Position numbers and translations under genes: made by a program. Below are positions 48,666 through 57,607 of a DNA stretch of 64,000 nt, piece by piece; position 1 is the stretch's first letter, and every line of letters starts with the position of its first letter. The DNA lies in contig NZ_CP104067.1 in assembly GCF_026651875.1 (NCBI RefSeq), positions 4,702,501 through 4,766,500 on the forward strand. The letters are read 5' to 3'. The notes under the pieces are model-generated. The model was not told the DNA's origin. It made no database searches and saw nothing but the letters and a program-made list of their open reading frames with translations. Source of the DNA: Alicyclobacillus fastidiosus (GTDB taxonomy: Bacteria; Bacillota; Bacilli; Alicyclobacillales; Alicyclobacillaceae).

Positions 48666-50258
48666 TTACATTCCGTAGGAAGTCGAATGCAGCACGACAC
48701 CTGGGTTCTTGTCGAGGACCAAACGAATCGAAAATTCATTCGGGAAGAGCATGACGAGCCTATCGTCTTTGTCTTTGACGACAATGATGGAATGGCGGTC
48801 GTAGTTGAGCTTCTCAATGTCGTCAGACGACTCAATCCATCGCGCGAACGAGTAAGGCAGGTTGTACAGTTCCACATCCGTTCCGTATTCCGACTTCATC
48901 CGGTACTGAAAGACTTCAAACTGCAACTGGCCGACTGCGCCAAGCACCATGTCCTCGGTCCGGTTGGCCTGCCGAAACACCTGGATGGCACCTTCCTCGG
49001 ACAGTTGTTCGATCCCCTTGTGAAATTGCTTATACTTCAGGGTGTTTTTGACATACACACGTGCAAAATGCTCAGGGGAGAACTGCGGCAACTTCTCGAA
49101 GTGGAAGCGTCCGCTCTCCGTCAGCGTGTCACCGATGCGAAATAGACCGGGATCGAAAATGCCGATGATATCCCCAGGGTACGCTTCGTCGATGATCTCG
49201 CGGCCCTGCCCAAAAAACTGCTGCGGCTGGGCGAGGTTCGCCTTTTTGCCGGTGCGCACGTGAAGCACGTTCATCCCGCGCTCGAACTTGCCGGAACAGA
49301 TGCGGATGAAGGCGACCCTGTCACGATGCGCAGGATTCATGTTGGCCTGGATCTTGAACACGAATCCGGAAAACGACGGATTGGTCGGCTCGATGACCCC
49401 GGCGTCCGTTTGGCGAGGACCTGGGGCAGGGGCGAGATCGATAAACTGATTCAGGAACGTCTCCACCCCGAAATTCGCGATGGCGCTGCCGAAAAAGACA
49501 GGGGTAAGCTGTCCACGGCCCACGAGTTCTTCGTCGAACGGGTCCCCCGCGATATCCAAGAGCATCACTTCGTCTTTCAATTGGTCGTGTAAATCTGGTC
49601 CAAGCACTTCACGAAGGCTAGGATGGTCGATGTCTTCCACCTGGATGTCCTCCGTCTCCTCCCCACGTTCCGTAAAGCGCTCAAATCGACAATCCGCCCG
49701 ATTATAGATCCCCTGGAATTCCTGACCCATGCCGATGGGCCAGTTCATCGGGCACGAGCGGATGCCAAGCACCTCCTCTATCTCCTCGAGCAGCGCAAGC
49801 GGGTCCTTCCCTTGGCGGTCGAGCTTATTGATGAATGTGAAAATCGGAATGCCACGCATCCGACAGACTTCAAACAGTTTGATGGTTTGCGGCTCTACGC
49901 CCTTCGCAGCGTCAATCAGCATCACGGCGCTGTCGGCCGCAGTGAGGGTGCGATACGTGTCCTCGCTAAAGTCTTCGTGACCAGGCGTATCGAGGATGTT
50001 GATGCGTCGATTGCGGTAGGAAAACTGCAACACGGTCGACGTAACGGAAATTCCTCTTTGCTTCTCGATTTCCATCCAGTCGGATGTCGCATGGCGTCTC
50101 GCCTTCTTGCCCTTGACGGCACCCGCTTCGCGAATGGCGCCGCCGAATAGCAACAATTTTTCGGTCAACGTCGTCTTCCCCGCGTCGGGGTGCGAAATGA
50201 TGGCGAATGTCCGCCGCTCTATCTGCGTTCCTTGCTGTTTCGTGGATTCTACCGGCAC
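48666..50258 (-). CDS. prfC: peptide chain release factor 3
   Basis: This 530-residue translational GTPase recycles RF1/RF2 after termination. Motifs are the P-loop SHPDAGKTTLTEKLL, switch segment RGISVTSTV, DTPGHEDF, and FINKLDRQGKDP; the C-terminal beta-barrel domains end LHSTSYGM. The length is normal. GTG start follows AGGAGTGG. It is the first gene after rpoN on the same strand, 139 nt downstream. Confidence 0.95.
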   Translation of the reverse strand: MPVESTKQQGTQIERRTFAIISHPDAGKTTLTEKLLLFGGAIREAGAVKGKKARRHATSDWMEIEKQRGISVTSTVLQFSYRNRRINILDTPGHEDFSEDTYRTLTAADSAVMLIDAAKGVEPQTIKLFEVCRMRGIPIFTFINKLDRQGKDPLALLEEIEEVLGIRSCPMNWPIGMGQEFQGIYNRADCRFERFTERGEETEDIQVEDIDHPSLREVLGPDLHDQLKDEVMLLDIAGDPFDEELVGRGQLTPVFFGSAIANFGVETFLNQFIDLAPAPGPRQTDAGVIEPTNPSFSGFVFKIQANMNPAHRDRVAFIRICSGKFERGMNVLHVRTGKKANLAQPQQFFGQGREIIDEAYPGDIIGIFDPGLFRIGDTLTESGRFHFEKLPQFSPEHFARVYVKNTLKYKQFHKGIEQLSEEGAIQVFRQANRTEDMVLGAVGQLQFEVFQYRMKSEYGTDVELYNLPYSFARWIESSDDIEKLNYDRHSIIVVKDKDDRLVMLFPNEFSIRLVLDKNPGVVLHSTSYGM

Positions 50259-50397
50259 TTATGCCACTCCTGTATCGTTAATATCCGTCATTATGAGTGT
50301 ACCACGTGTGCCACCGTGGCGCCCGACAGATATGGAGCAGAAACCGTGACGATAGTCGCACGTTCCTCACAACTGCAAGCAAATCGCCGTGTGGGCC

Positions 50398-51723
50398 TCA
50401 TTCATAGCGCCGCCTCCGCTGTGATGTAGGGATGTTCAATTCTTCTCGATACTTCGCGACCGTCCGCCGCGCCAGCGAAATCCCCTGTTCGCGCAGTCGC
50501 TTCGCCAGCTCCTCATCAGACAGTGGTCGGGTTGCATCCTCCTGCGCGATGAAGGTTCGAATCCATTGCTTGGCCGCCTGCGTGGAAATGGCCCCGCCTT
50601 CGGACTTCAACTCTGCTGTGAAGAAATATTTAAACTCTAGTACTCCTTGCGGGGTATCCATATATTTTCCTCGGACCGCACGGCTGATGGTAGACTCGTG
50701 CAACTCGAGCTGATCGGCGATTTGGCGCAGTGTCATCGGCTCGAGCGCGCATGGTCCGGCCTCGAAGAACGCTTGTTGTCGGCTGACAATGGCACTGGCC
50801 ACGCGGAGGACTGTGGCCTGCCTCTTCTCCAGGCAGTGACTCAACCAGCTCGCAGACTGCAAGTGCTGTCGCAGGAACTGTTTCGTGGCGAGGTCAGGGG
50901 CGCTGTCAAACATCCGCACATACGACCGATTCACGTGCACGCGGGACAGCGACCACTCGCTATCGACCGCTCGAAACATCCCGTCTACCTTTTTTACCAC
51001 GACGTCTGGGATGATATGTTGTGGGACCGTGTCACCCAACACGAGCCCCGGGCGCGGATTCAGTTCCTTGATGATGGCGACCGCCGCCCGCACCTCCTCC
51101 ACGTCCACATGCAACGCTGTTGCGATCTTGGAGAATTTGTGGGTCGCGACGTCCTCCAGGTGATGGCGGACCAGGGTTTCTGCGAGCGCACGCCGTTTCG
51201 AAGGCACTTGTCTCAGTTGTAAAAGCAGGCAATCGTGGAGATTTCGGGCGCCGATGCCCGCTGGCTCGACTTCCTGCAGCAAGGCGACCGCCGATTGGAC
51301 AGTGGCCCTATCCGCCCCACACAGCGCGACCAACTCCTCATCCGTCTCGCGCAGATACCCACTGTCCTCGAGCAGTCCCGTAAGAAATAGCGCGACCCTC
51401 GTCACTTTTGGGTCATTGGAGAGCAATCGGACCTGCTCTGCGACGACATCCGTCATCGTCTGACGAACCGCCACGCGCTGTTCAATAGGGGCCGCCGCCG
51501 CGCCGCTTCCCACGGTTTTCCGCGATACGGGATAGGCGCTTTGAGATGTGGATGAAGGGGTCCGAGGAGAGACCTCGACGAATGGATTGGCCATCGAAAA
51601 CTCTTCGACCCATTCGGATAGCTCTTCCCCCGTAAATCGAAGCACGTCGATGGCCTGCTTCATTTGTGTCGTGATGGCCAGTTTTTGCTTTTGTTCCTGG
51701 TGAAGGTCAAAACTCATGTACAC
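50398..51723 (-). CDS. rpoN: RNA polymerase sigma-54 factor
   Basis: The 441-residue protein has the Gln-rich N-terminal activator-responsive region (QEQKQKLAITTQMKQAIDVL), core-binding region, a helix-turn-helix (MTLRQIADQLELHESTISRAVRGKYMDTPQG) and the signature RpoN box ARRTVAKYREELNIP near the C terminus. GTG start follows GGAGGTGAAC. A -24/-12 promoter and a sigma-54 activator lie only 3-5 kb away, so its main local client is the dehydrogenase operon at 51.9-55 kb. Confidence 0.95.
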   Translation of the reverse strand: MYMSFDLHQEQKQKLAITTQMKQAIDVLRFTGEELSEWVEEFSMANPFVEVSPRTPSSTSQSAYPVSRKTVGSGAAAAPIEQRVAVRQTMTDVVAEQVRLLSNDPKVTRVALFLTGLLEDSGYLRETDEELVALCGADRATVQSAVALLQEVEPAGIGARNLHDCLLLQLRQVPSKRRALAETLVRHHLEDVATHKFSKIATALHVDVEEVRAAVAIIKELNPRPGLVLGDTVPQHIIPDVVVKKVDGMFRAVDSEWSLSRVHVNRSYVRMFDSAPDLATKQFLRQHLQSASWLSHCLEKRQATVLRVASAIVSRQQAFFEAGPCALEPMTLRQIADQLELHESTISRAVRGKYMDTPQGVLEFKYFFTAELKSEGGAISTQAAKQWIRTFIAQEDATRPLSDEELAKRLREQGISLARRTVAKYREELNIPTSQRRRRYE

Positions 51724-51825
51724 CGTTGTTCACCTCCGAAGTTGCAGTGACATCTCGATTTATGGCCACGCGACGACAGCTACTACCTAGATCATCTCTC
51801 AATATTGCGACAAGTCAATCGGGAA

Positions 51826-51861
51826 TAAAAAGGAACGCCGCAGAGAAACTCTGGGCGTTCC
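51826..51861 (-). terminator. rho-independent terminator of the dehydrogenase operon
   Basis: On the minus strand GGAACGCCCAGAG and CTCTGCGGCGTTCC form a long stem with a short TTT loop, followed by TTTTTATTCC. It lies about 80 nt after the aldehyde dehydrogenase stop. Confidence 0.85.
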
Positions 51862-51939
51862 ACGAATCAAACACGCTTTGCTGCTCCTTGCCGCCAGCCG
51901 ACGACATCGCGCCAAAGACGAGCGGCATCTGCATTCAAT

Positions 51940-53385
51940 TCAGCTTTGGATACCGCCAAGGGAGACGTATTTGATGTCAAGGTACTCTTGAATCCCATAC
52001 ATGCTCCCCTCACGTCCGAGACCAGACGACTTGATCCCGCCAAATGGAGCCTGTGCCGTCGACGGCATGCCATCGTTCGCCCCAATGATGCCATATTCCA
52101 ATTTCTCAGCCAGTCGGAACACGCGCCCCACATCCCGGGTAAAGAAATACGATGCGAGGCCGTACGGGGTACTGTTGGCCTGTCGAATCACTTCTTCTTC
52201 CGTGTCAAACGGAATCACGGCGGCGACTGGGCCAAACGTCTCCTCTTGCGTGATGAGCATCGAGTGATCGACATTGGCAAGCACGGTCGGCTCAAAGAAG
52301 TACCCTGTCTCCCCGATCCGCCGTCCCCCGATGACGACTTTCGCGCCTTTGGCCACGGCATCGGCAACGTGTCTCTCGACCTTCGCGACACCGTCTCGTT
52401 CGATGAGCGGCCCCACCGAAATGCCGTCCAGCAGTCCGTTGCCAACTTTCATGCGACCCATTCGCTCTGCCAATTGCAGCGTAAACGCTTCATAAACCGC
52501 ACGGTGCACGTAAAAGCGATTTGCGGACACGCAGGTCTCGCCCATGCCGCGCATTTTGCAGAGGACGGCGTGATTCACGGCTGCCGCGAGGTCCGCGTCG
52601 TCAAACACGATGAAGGGGGCGTGCCCGCCAAGTTCGAGCGACACGCGCTTCATCGTGTCCGCCGCTTGCCGCATGAGGATTTTTCCAACTTCAGTCGATC
52701 CGGTGAACGAGACCTTGCGCACGCGAAAATCATCCATGATCACCTTGACGAGCGCGCTGGCTTCCGTTCCGCTGACGACCGACAGAACCCCTTGCGGCAA
52801 GCCGGCTTCCTCGAGTATCCGAGCTATCTCAAGCGCGGACAGCGGAGTGAGCTCAGACGGCTTCACAATCATCGTGCACCCAGCCGCCAAAGCCGGCCCC
52901 AGCTTTCTCGTAATCATGGCCGCCGGGAAATTCCACGGCGTGACGGCTGCGGTGACGCCGACCGGTCGCTTCAGTACGACAATCCGCTTATCACGCGAAC
53001 TGGACGGAATGGTGTCGCCGTAGATGCGCATCGCCTCCTCCGCAAACCAATCAAAAAAGGAGGCGGCATAGTTCACCTCGCCGCGCGCTTCAGCAAGCGG
53101 CTTCCCTTCCTCGAGCGTCATCGTGTGTGCAAGGTGGTCCACACGCTCCCGCATCAAGCGCGCTGCATCGCGCAGAATCGCTGCCCGCTCCGCCGCGAGC
53201 GTATCCGCCCACTCCGCTTGTACCGCCGCTGCGGCATCGATTGCGGCCTGTACGTCACCAGTACTCGCGTTGGGTACAGCTGCAATGACCTCCTCAGTGG
53301 CGGGGTTTTTGACCATAAACACCTCGTTTGACGTTCCGTTTGTCCATCGCCCACCGATAAAATTTTGATAAGTTCCCAGTTCCAT
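51940..53385 (-). CDS. gabD: NAD(P)-dependent succinate-semialdehyde-type aldehyde dehydrogenase
   Basis: The 481-residue aldehyde dehydrogenase has the oxyanion Asn in VTPWNFPAAMI, the cofactor loop SFTGSTEVGKIL, the catalytic Glu in LELGGHAPFIVFDDAD and the catalytic Cys in MGETCVSANR. A C-terminal FGGIKSSGLGREGS is typical of GabD/succinate-semialdehyde dehydrogenases. The ATG at 53385 follows AAGGAGG. In a sigma-54 operon with an alcohol dehydrogenase and a lactonase remnant it suggests gamma-butyrolactone/4-hydroxybutyrate catabolism: lactone to hydroxyacid, to semialdehyde, to succinate. Confidence 0.88.
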   Translation of the reverse strand: MELGTYQNFIGGRWTNGTSNEVFMVKNPATEEVIAAVPNASTGDVQAAIDAAAAVQAEWADTLAAERAAILRDAARLMRERVDHLAHTMTLEEGKPLAEARGEVNYAASFFDWFAEEAMRIYGDTIPSSSRDKRIVVLKRPVGVTAAVTPWNFPAAMITRKLGPALAAGCTMIVKPSELTPLSALEIARILEEAGLPQGVLSVVSGTEASALVKVIMDDFRVRKVSFTGSTEVGKILMRQAADTMKRVSLELGGHAPFIVFDDADLAAAVNHAVLCKMRGMGETCVSANRFYVHRAVYEAFTLQLAERMGRMKVGNGLLDGISVGPLIERDGVAKVERHVADAVAKGAKVVIGGRRIGETGYFFEPTVLANVDHSMLITQEETFGPVAAVIPFDTEEEVIRQANSTPYGLASYFFTRDVGRVFRLAEKLEYGIIGANDGMPSTAQAPFGGIKSSGLGREGSMYGIQEYLDIKYVSLGGIQS

Positions 53386-53488
53386 AGATCTGGCCTCCTT
53401 ATAACCCTGTCGCGCTCGCCGCATCGCCCTTCACTCACTTGGGTGAAGGTGCGAGTGAGATCGCCGTCACTATCCCCGCGCACGGATA

Positions 53489-54613
53489 TTACAGCGTGAC
53501 GATGAGCCGTGAAGCTTGGCCTTGTGCCAAGCGGTCAAACCCCGAGTTGATCCGCTCGAGCGGCAATCGGTCGGTCACTAGTCTGTCGACTGGGAGTCGG
53601 CCCTGTCGGTACAGCTCAATGTACCTTGGGATATCTCTCGACGGAATGCAACTTCCCACGTACGATCCCTTGATGGTGCGCTCCTCGGCCGTGAGTGTCA
53701 CCTGGGGAAACGAAAACAAATGGCTCGGATCCGGCAATCCTGTGGTCACCGTCGTGCACCCGCGGCGTGTGATCGCAAATGCCGTATGCATCGCAGGGAC
53801 GGCCCCCGCTGTTTCAAACGCGTACTCGACGCCTCCGTTCGTGATGGAACGAACGTGCTCCACCACGTCAGGGTCTCGCGCGTCGAACGCGTCGGTGGCC
53901 CCGAGGTCGCGCGCCAACTCCAGCTTTGCCGGATTGACGTCGACTGCGACAATGCGGCGTGCACCGGCGACCTTGGCGCCGAGCAGTGCACTGAGCCCAA
54001 CTCCGCCGAGCCCCACGATGGCAACACTGCTACCGGCGGATACTTTCGCCGTGTTCACCACGGCACCGACACCGGTCATGATGGCGCAGCCAAAGATGGC
54101 CACTTCGTCAAAAGGCACTTCGCTGTCGACTTTCACAAGTGAGTTCCGCGAGATCACCGCGTACTCCGCAAAACCGGAAACGCCTAGGTGATGCTGAACC
54201 TGGCGTCCGTCGAGATGGAGCCGGCGTTCACCAGACAAAAGCGTGCCCGCTCCATTGGCCGCGGCTCCAGGTTCACACAGTGCCGGCCGCCCCTCTTGGC
54301 ATGGCAGGCAGTGGCCACAACTCGGGACAAATGCGCACACGACATGGTCACCCGCTCGCAAATCTCCGACGCCAGGTCCCACCTCGACTACCTCACCCGC
54401 CGCTTCATGGCCGAGTGCCATCGGCATGGGTCGCGGGCGGCTGCCGTTGATCACGGACAGGTCGGAGTGACAGAGACCGGCTGCCCGGATGCGGACGAGG
54501 ACTTCGCCGGGGCCTGGTGCATCGAGATCGAGTGTCTCAATTTTTAACGGCTTACTGTCTGCGTAAGGTGCCGGCAAACCCATTTCATAGAGTACGGCTG
54601 CGCGTGTTTTCAT
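53489..54613 (-). CDS. zinc-dependent alcohol dehydrogenase
   Basis: This 374-residue MDR-family dehydrogenase has catalytic zinc ligands in AAGLCHSDLSV, LGHEAAGEV and a Cys/Asp-type third ligand, and structural zinc cysteines in CGHCLPCQEGRPALC. The NAD-binding fold has VAIVGLGGVGLSALLGAK. It lies between the lactonase remnant and the aldehyde dehydrogenase on the same strand. A 4-hydroxybutyrate or other hydroxy-acid/alcohol substrate is inferred from that context. Confidence 0.88.
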   Translation of the reverse strand: MKTRAAVLYEMGLPAPYADSKPLKIETLDLDAPGPGEVLVRIRAAGLCHSDLSVINGSRPRPMPMALGHEAAGEVVEVGPGVGDLRAGDHVVCAFVPSCGHCLPCQEGRPALCEPGAAANGAGTLLSGERRLHLDGRQVQHHLGVSGFAEYAVISRNSLVKVDSEVPFDEVAIFGCAIMTGVGAVVNTAKVSAGSSVAIVGLGGVGLSALLGAKVAGARRIVAVDVNPAKLELARDLGATDAFDARDPDVVEHVRSITNGGVEYAFETAGAVPAMHTAFAITRRGCTTVTTGLPDPSHLFSFPQVTLTAEERTIKGSYVGSCIPSRDIPRYIELYRQGRLPVDRLVTDRLPLERINSGFDRLAQGQASRLIVTL

Positions 54614-54661
54614 TTCGACATAGCTCCCCTCTGTATTGACGTACGCCTTGCACGACGTCGT

Positions 54662-55051
54662 TTATTCGTAGTAGCCTTCCGTCGACTTGCGAAACGCCTG
54701 AAACTGTTGTGCGTCGTGGCCAAACCAGACTTCAGAGTTGGTTTTCGCCGCAATTTTGCGAATGCGCTCAACCGTGTTCACAAATCCCACGGAATCATAG
54801 ATGATGCCGGGGGGTTTGACCGGAGGGCCGTAACTTTCGGCGGTATAAATCGCATCTGAGGCCAGGATGATATTTCCGTACTCGGGAAGCGATACTTGCA
54901 GTCCGAGCATCCCCCAGGCGTGACCGCTGCCGAAGTTCAACACGTTCACCCCTTGCGCCAAATTGACGCCGTCCTCGTCTCGCTTGATGGTCTTCCATTG
55001 CAAGTTGTTTTTGATCCTGGCATCGATGTCCCCCCAAATATACGCTCCCAA
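54662..55051 (-). pseudogene. metallo-beta-lactamase-fold lactonase, N-terminal half missing
   Basis: The remaining 130 residues correspond to the C-terminal half of AttM/BlcC-type N-acyl-homoserine/gamma-butyrolactone lactonases: VNVLNFGSGHAWGMLGLQVSLP, NIILASDAIYTAESYG with the metal-bridging Asp, and EVWFGHDAQQF with the last His ligand. The HxHxDH metal motif and about 110 N-terminal residues are absent. The frame is closed by a stop next to the sigma-54 promoter. A deletion between promoter and gene body is the simplest explanation. Confidence 0.78.
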
Positions 55052-55075
55052 CTTTTGGTTGCGCGCATAGACTTA

Positions 55076-55092
55076 AGCAAATTCCATGCCAA
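55076..55092 (-). promoter_or_regulatory. sigma-54 (-24/-12) promoter
   Basis: The minus strand reads TTGGCATGGAATTTGCT, a near-perfect match to TGGCAC-N5-TTGCT with GG and GC at the required 10-bp distance. It points into the lactonase/alcohol dehydrogenase/aldehyde dehydrogenase operon. A sigma-54 activator gene and palindromic upstream sites lie just behind it. Confidence 0.88.
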
Positions 55093-55145
55093 CACGATGA
55101 GACGTGGGTTCACTGGGCGACTGCAACAACGGTCGCGACGGATTT

Positions 55146-55161
55146 GGTGAAAATATTCACC
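55146..55161. promoter_or_regulatory. upstream activator site 1
   Basis: GGTGAAAATATTCACC is a perfect palindrome of the type GGTGA-N6-TCACC. It lies about 55 bp behind the sigma-54 promoter, within normal enhancer distance. Confidence 0.8.
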
Positions 55162-55200
55162 ACATCTTTTCCCCGAATGGCATTGTCCGCGAAAATCGCC

Positions 55201-55216
55201 GGTGATATATTTCACC
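55201..55216. promoter_or_regulatory. upstream activator site 2
   Basis: GGTGATATATTTCACC repeats the GGTGA-N6-TCACC pattern. It is the middle member of three sites between the sigma-54 promoter and the activator gene. Confidence 0.8.
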
Positions 55217-55219
55217 TAA

Positions 55220-55235
55220 GGTGACGAAATTCACC
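55220..55235. promoter_or_regulatory. upstream activator site 3
   Basis: GGTGACGAAATTCACC starts 19 bp after site 2, about two helical turns, so dimers could bind side by side and form the activator hexamer. It is also close enough to the activator's own start for autoregulation. Confidence 0.8.
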
Positions 55236-55284
55236 GACAGGTGGATTCCCTTTGCGTAAAACGGGTGGAGGCTGGAGATGAAAC

Positions 55285-56646
55285 ATGGATTTGCGGCTGC
55301 ACAACGAACTAGCCGAGATCATCGAGTGGTTTCCGGACGGAGTGTACGTAGTGGATGGCGAGTGCCGGACGCTGTTGGTCAACTCCGCATACGAGGAACT
55401 GTCAGGGTCCAATCGAGAAGATTTGATTGGCCGGACCATGACCGATTTGACAGAGGACGGTTTTTTTAACCAATCCGTCTCCGTCCTCGTGCGGGAAACC
55501 AAGCGACCGATGTCCTTGATGCAGACGTTGAAAAACGGAAAAGAAGTGATAGTCACAGGCAATCCAGTGCTCGACGACAAGGGGCGCATCCAACTCATCG
55601 TGACGAGTGTCCGCGATATCACCCACCTCAACCGCGTGACTGCGGAGCTGGAAAAGGCAATCGGGCTATCCGAGTTGAACAAGCACCAATACCACGTGGC
55701 GTTAGAGCGAGGTCCGAAGGTCATCGCAAAAAGTAAACAGATGCAGGAGGTTGTGAATCGGGTCAAACAAGTTGCCCCATTTCCCACAAGTGTACTCATT
55801 TCCGGGCCCTCCGGCGTCGGCAAAGAGGTCATTGCAAACTGTATTCACGATTTGAGCCAACGCAGTCAGAAGCCGTTCATCAAGGTGAATTGTGCCGCCA
55901 TTCCAGATGCATTGCTGGAGTCGGAGCTGTTTGGGTACGAGCCCGGCGCATTCACAGGCGCGCGCCGCGACGGGAAAGCGGGCCTGTTTGAGCTCGCCGA
56001 TGGCGGGACGATTCTACTCGATGAAATCGGTGATATGCCCCCCTCCATCCAAGCGAAATTGTTGAGGGTACTTCAGGATCTAACCGTCCTGCGCGTGGGT
56101 GGCACGCGTCCTCGGTCGGTCGACGTGCGGGTCATTTCCGCGACCAATCAAGACCTCCGCAAACTCGTTCAGGACGGACGATTTCGGGAAGATCTGTATT
56201 ATCGCTTACAGGTGGTCGAAGTCCGAATTCCCCCGCTGAGTCAGCGGCCACAGGACGCAATCGCCCTCATCGAACACTACTTCCACTACTACTGCACAAA
56301 ATATCGGGTCGCAAAGCGACTGCGACAGGATACAGTGGATACGCTCCATCAGTACCCTTGGCCAGGCAACGTTCGCGAGCTGAAAAACCTGATGGAAAAT
56401 CTGGTTGTCTCGGTACCGTCTCTCACCATCGAACCACATCACTTGCCGATTCACGTCCAGAGTAGGCAAGATACGAAGCGCGCGCGGTCACTCAAACAGA
56501 GACTGGACCGATTTGAACAGCAGGTCGTGATGGAGGCCCTCAGTCAACATGGGTCTTTTCGCAAGGCAGCAGAGGCGCTAGGCGTCGATCACTCCACGCT
56601 GGTCAAAAAAGTAAAGCGATGGACCGAGAACCCGCCCATTGCATAA
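55285..56646 (+). CDS. sigma-54-dependent activator with PAS sensor
   Basis: The 453-residue enhancer-binding protein has an N-terminal PAS domain (about residues 8-115, ending VTSVRDITHLNRV) and an AAA+ domain with Walker A SGPSGVGKEVIA, the sigma-54-contacting ELFGYEPGAFTGA loop, Walker B GGTILLDEIGD and an arginine-finger region. A Fis-type helix-turn-helix closes it (GSFRKAAEALGVDHSTLVKKVKRW). It is divergent from the -24/-12 promoter, with three palindromes between them. A small-molecule ligand of the PAS domain, perhaps an operon substrate, is the likely signal. Confidence 0.95.
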   Translation: MDLRLHNELAEIIEWFPDGVYVVDGECRTLLVNSAYEELSGSNREDLIGRTMTDLTEDGFFNQSVSVLVRETKRPMSLMQTLKNGKEVIVTGNPVLDDKGRIQLIVTSVRDITHLNRVTAELEKAIGLSELNKHQYHVALERGPKVIAKSKQMQEVVNRVKQVAPFPTSVLISGPSGVGKEVIANCIHDLSQRSQKPFIKVNCAAIPDALLESELFGYEPGAFTGARRDGKAGLFELADGGTILLDEIGDMPPSIQAKLLRVLQDLTVLRVGGTRPRSVDVRVISATNQDLRKLVQDGRFREDLYYRLQVVEVRIPPLSQRPQDAIALIEHYFHYYCTKYRVAKRLRQDTVDTLHQYPWPGNVRELKNLMENLVVSVPSLTIEPHHLPIHVQSRQDTKRARSLKQRLDRFEQQVVMEALSQHGSFRKAAEALGVDHSTLVKKVKRWTENPPIA

Positions 56647-56988
56647 AGGGTCGACATACGGTCAGTCGAATCAGCTCTCCAGTAGGGCCACATCCGCTGT
56701 CTCGGAACGCCGCCCCGTGCGCTTCACATACCGTTGTTTAGCCCGACAAAGGCCGCGGGTGCCCCCGTAAATAAGACCCCCGCAAAGCGATGAGGACTGG
56801 GCCGCAACAAGTGCACCCTGGAACGACAGGACGTGACCGTTTACCGACTCGCCCTATGTCAAATAGGAAAGGCACAGGACAGCCCGATGATTCATTTGTC
56901 AACCTCACTTGGATATACGATAATACATTTGAAATTGATTAACTGCCTATCGTATTTTATTCTTGTGTGAATGAGAGGAGCCGGGGAG
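56647..56988. other. intergenic region before the Fur-family gene
   Basis: Most of this stretch shows no gene. Near its end ATACGATA (56915-56922) and TATCGTAT (56948-56955) form an 8-nt inverted repeat with a 25-nt spacer in AT-rich DNA just upstream of the Zur-like gene. It could be an autoregulatory site but does not match a known Fur/Zur box well. Confidence 0.4.
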
Positions 56989-57417
56989 ATGCAGACCACC
57001 ACAGAGGAAATCTTACAAAAACTCAAACGTGCCGGTCTGAAATTTACCGGGAAACGTCGGGAGACGGTCGATTTTTTCGTTCGACACAAGGATAAATATA
57101 TGTCGGCAAAAGAAGTCTACGAGCATCTGAAAGAGATGTATTCAAATATTAGCTACGACACGGTTTATCGCACGTTAGCCACGTTGCTAGAAAACAACGT
57201 CATTGAACATATGGAATTCCGGGATGGTGCCGCTCGTTATCGCCTGATGTGTCATGAAGAGCATCATCACCATTTGGTATGCCTCGGATGCGGTTCCACG
57301 TTTGCCATAGACACGTGCCCAATGGCAGATTTGTCGAGTGAAATCGGCAACTTCCAGGTAACAAACCATCGTTTTGAAATTTATGGATACTGTTCGAAAT
57401 GTCAGGCGGCCTCGTAG
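56989..57417 (+). CDS. Fur-family metal regulator, Zur-like
   Basis: This 142-residue winged-helix repressor has helix-turn-helix YMSAKEVYEHLKEMYSNISYDTVYRTL, the metal-site HEEHHHHLVCLGCGST, CPMADL, and a C-terminal second CxxC pair (YCSKC) holding structural zinc. The HHHH plus CPM pattern matches zinc-sensing Zur of Bacillus more than PerR. The ATG at 56989 has AGGAG 8 nt upstream. No zinc transporter is adjacent. Confidence 0.85.
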   Translation: MQTTTEEILQKLKRAGLKFTGKRRETVDFFVRHKDKYMSAKEVYEHLKEMYSNISYDTVYRTLATLLENNVIEHMEFRDGAARYRLMCHEEHHHHLVCLGCGSTFAIDTCPMADLSSEIGNFQVTNHRFEIYGYCSKCQAAS

Positions 57418-57462
57418 GTGGCTCACCCCACACGCATGCGTCAATGTGGCAGATTGAGCCCA

Positions 57463-57541
57463 TGGTAACCGGCAGCAGCGTACCTGCCGTACGCTGTTGC
57501 CTCCACACTGAAACATGCACAGATAAGGCGGTCGGTTACCC
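57463..57541. repeat. nested inverted repeats between convergent genes
   Basis: GGCAGCAGCGTAC (57471-57483) and GTACGCTGTTGCC (57489-57501) form a 13-bp stem with one G.U pair. An outer pair, GGTAACC and GGTTACC, brackets it at about 57463 and 57541. There is no U-tract. It probably separates the Zur-like gene from the convergent CoA-transferase. Confidence 0.5.
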
Positions 57542-57607
57542 ATTCAGAACTGTGCTTTGGCCGCGGCTGGCTGCGCCGCTGCACACGGCTCACCGATACT
57601 TTCTCGC

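Noticed and set aside
51946..53331. 461-codon plus-strand frame opposite gabD
   Set aside because: Long only because of the GC-rich codon pattern of the aldehyde dehydrogenase; the product has no family features.
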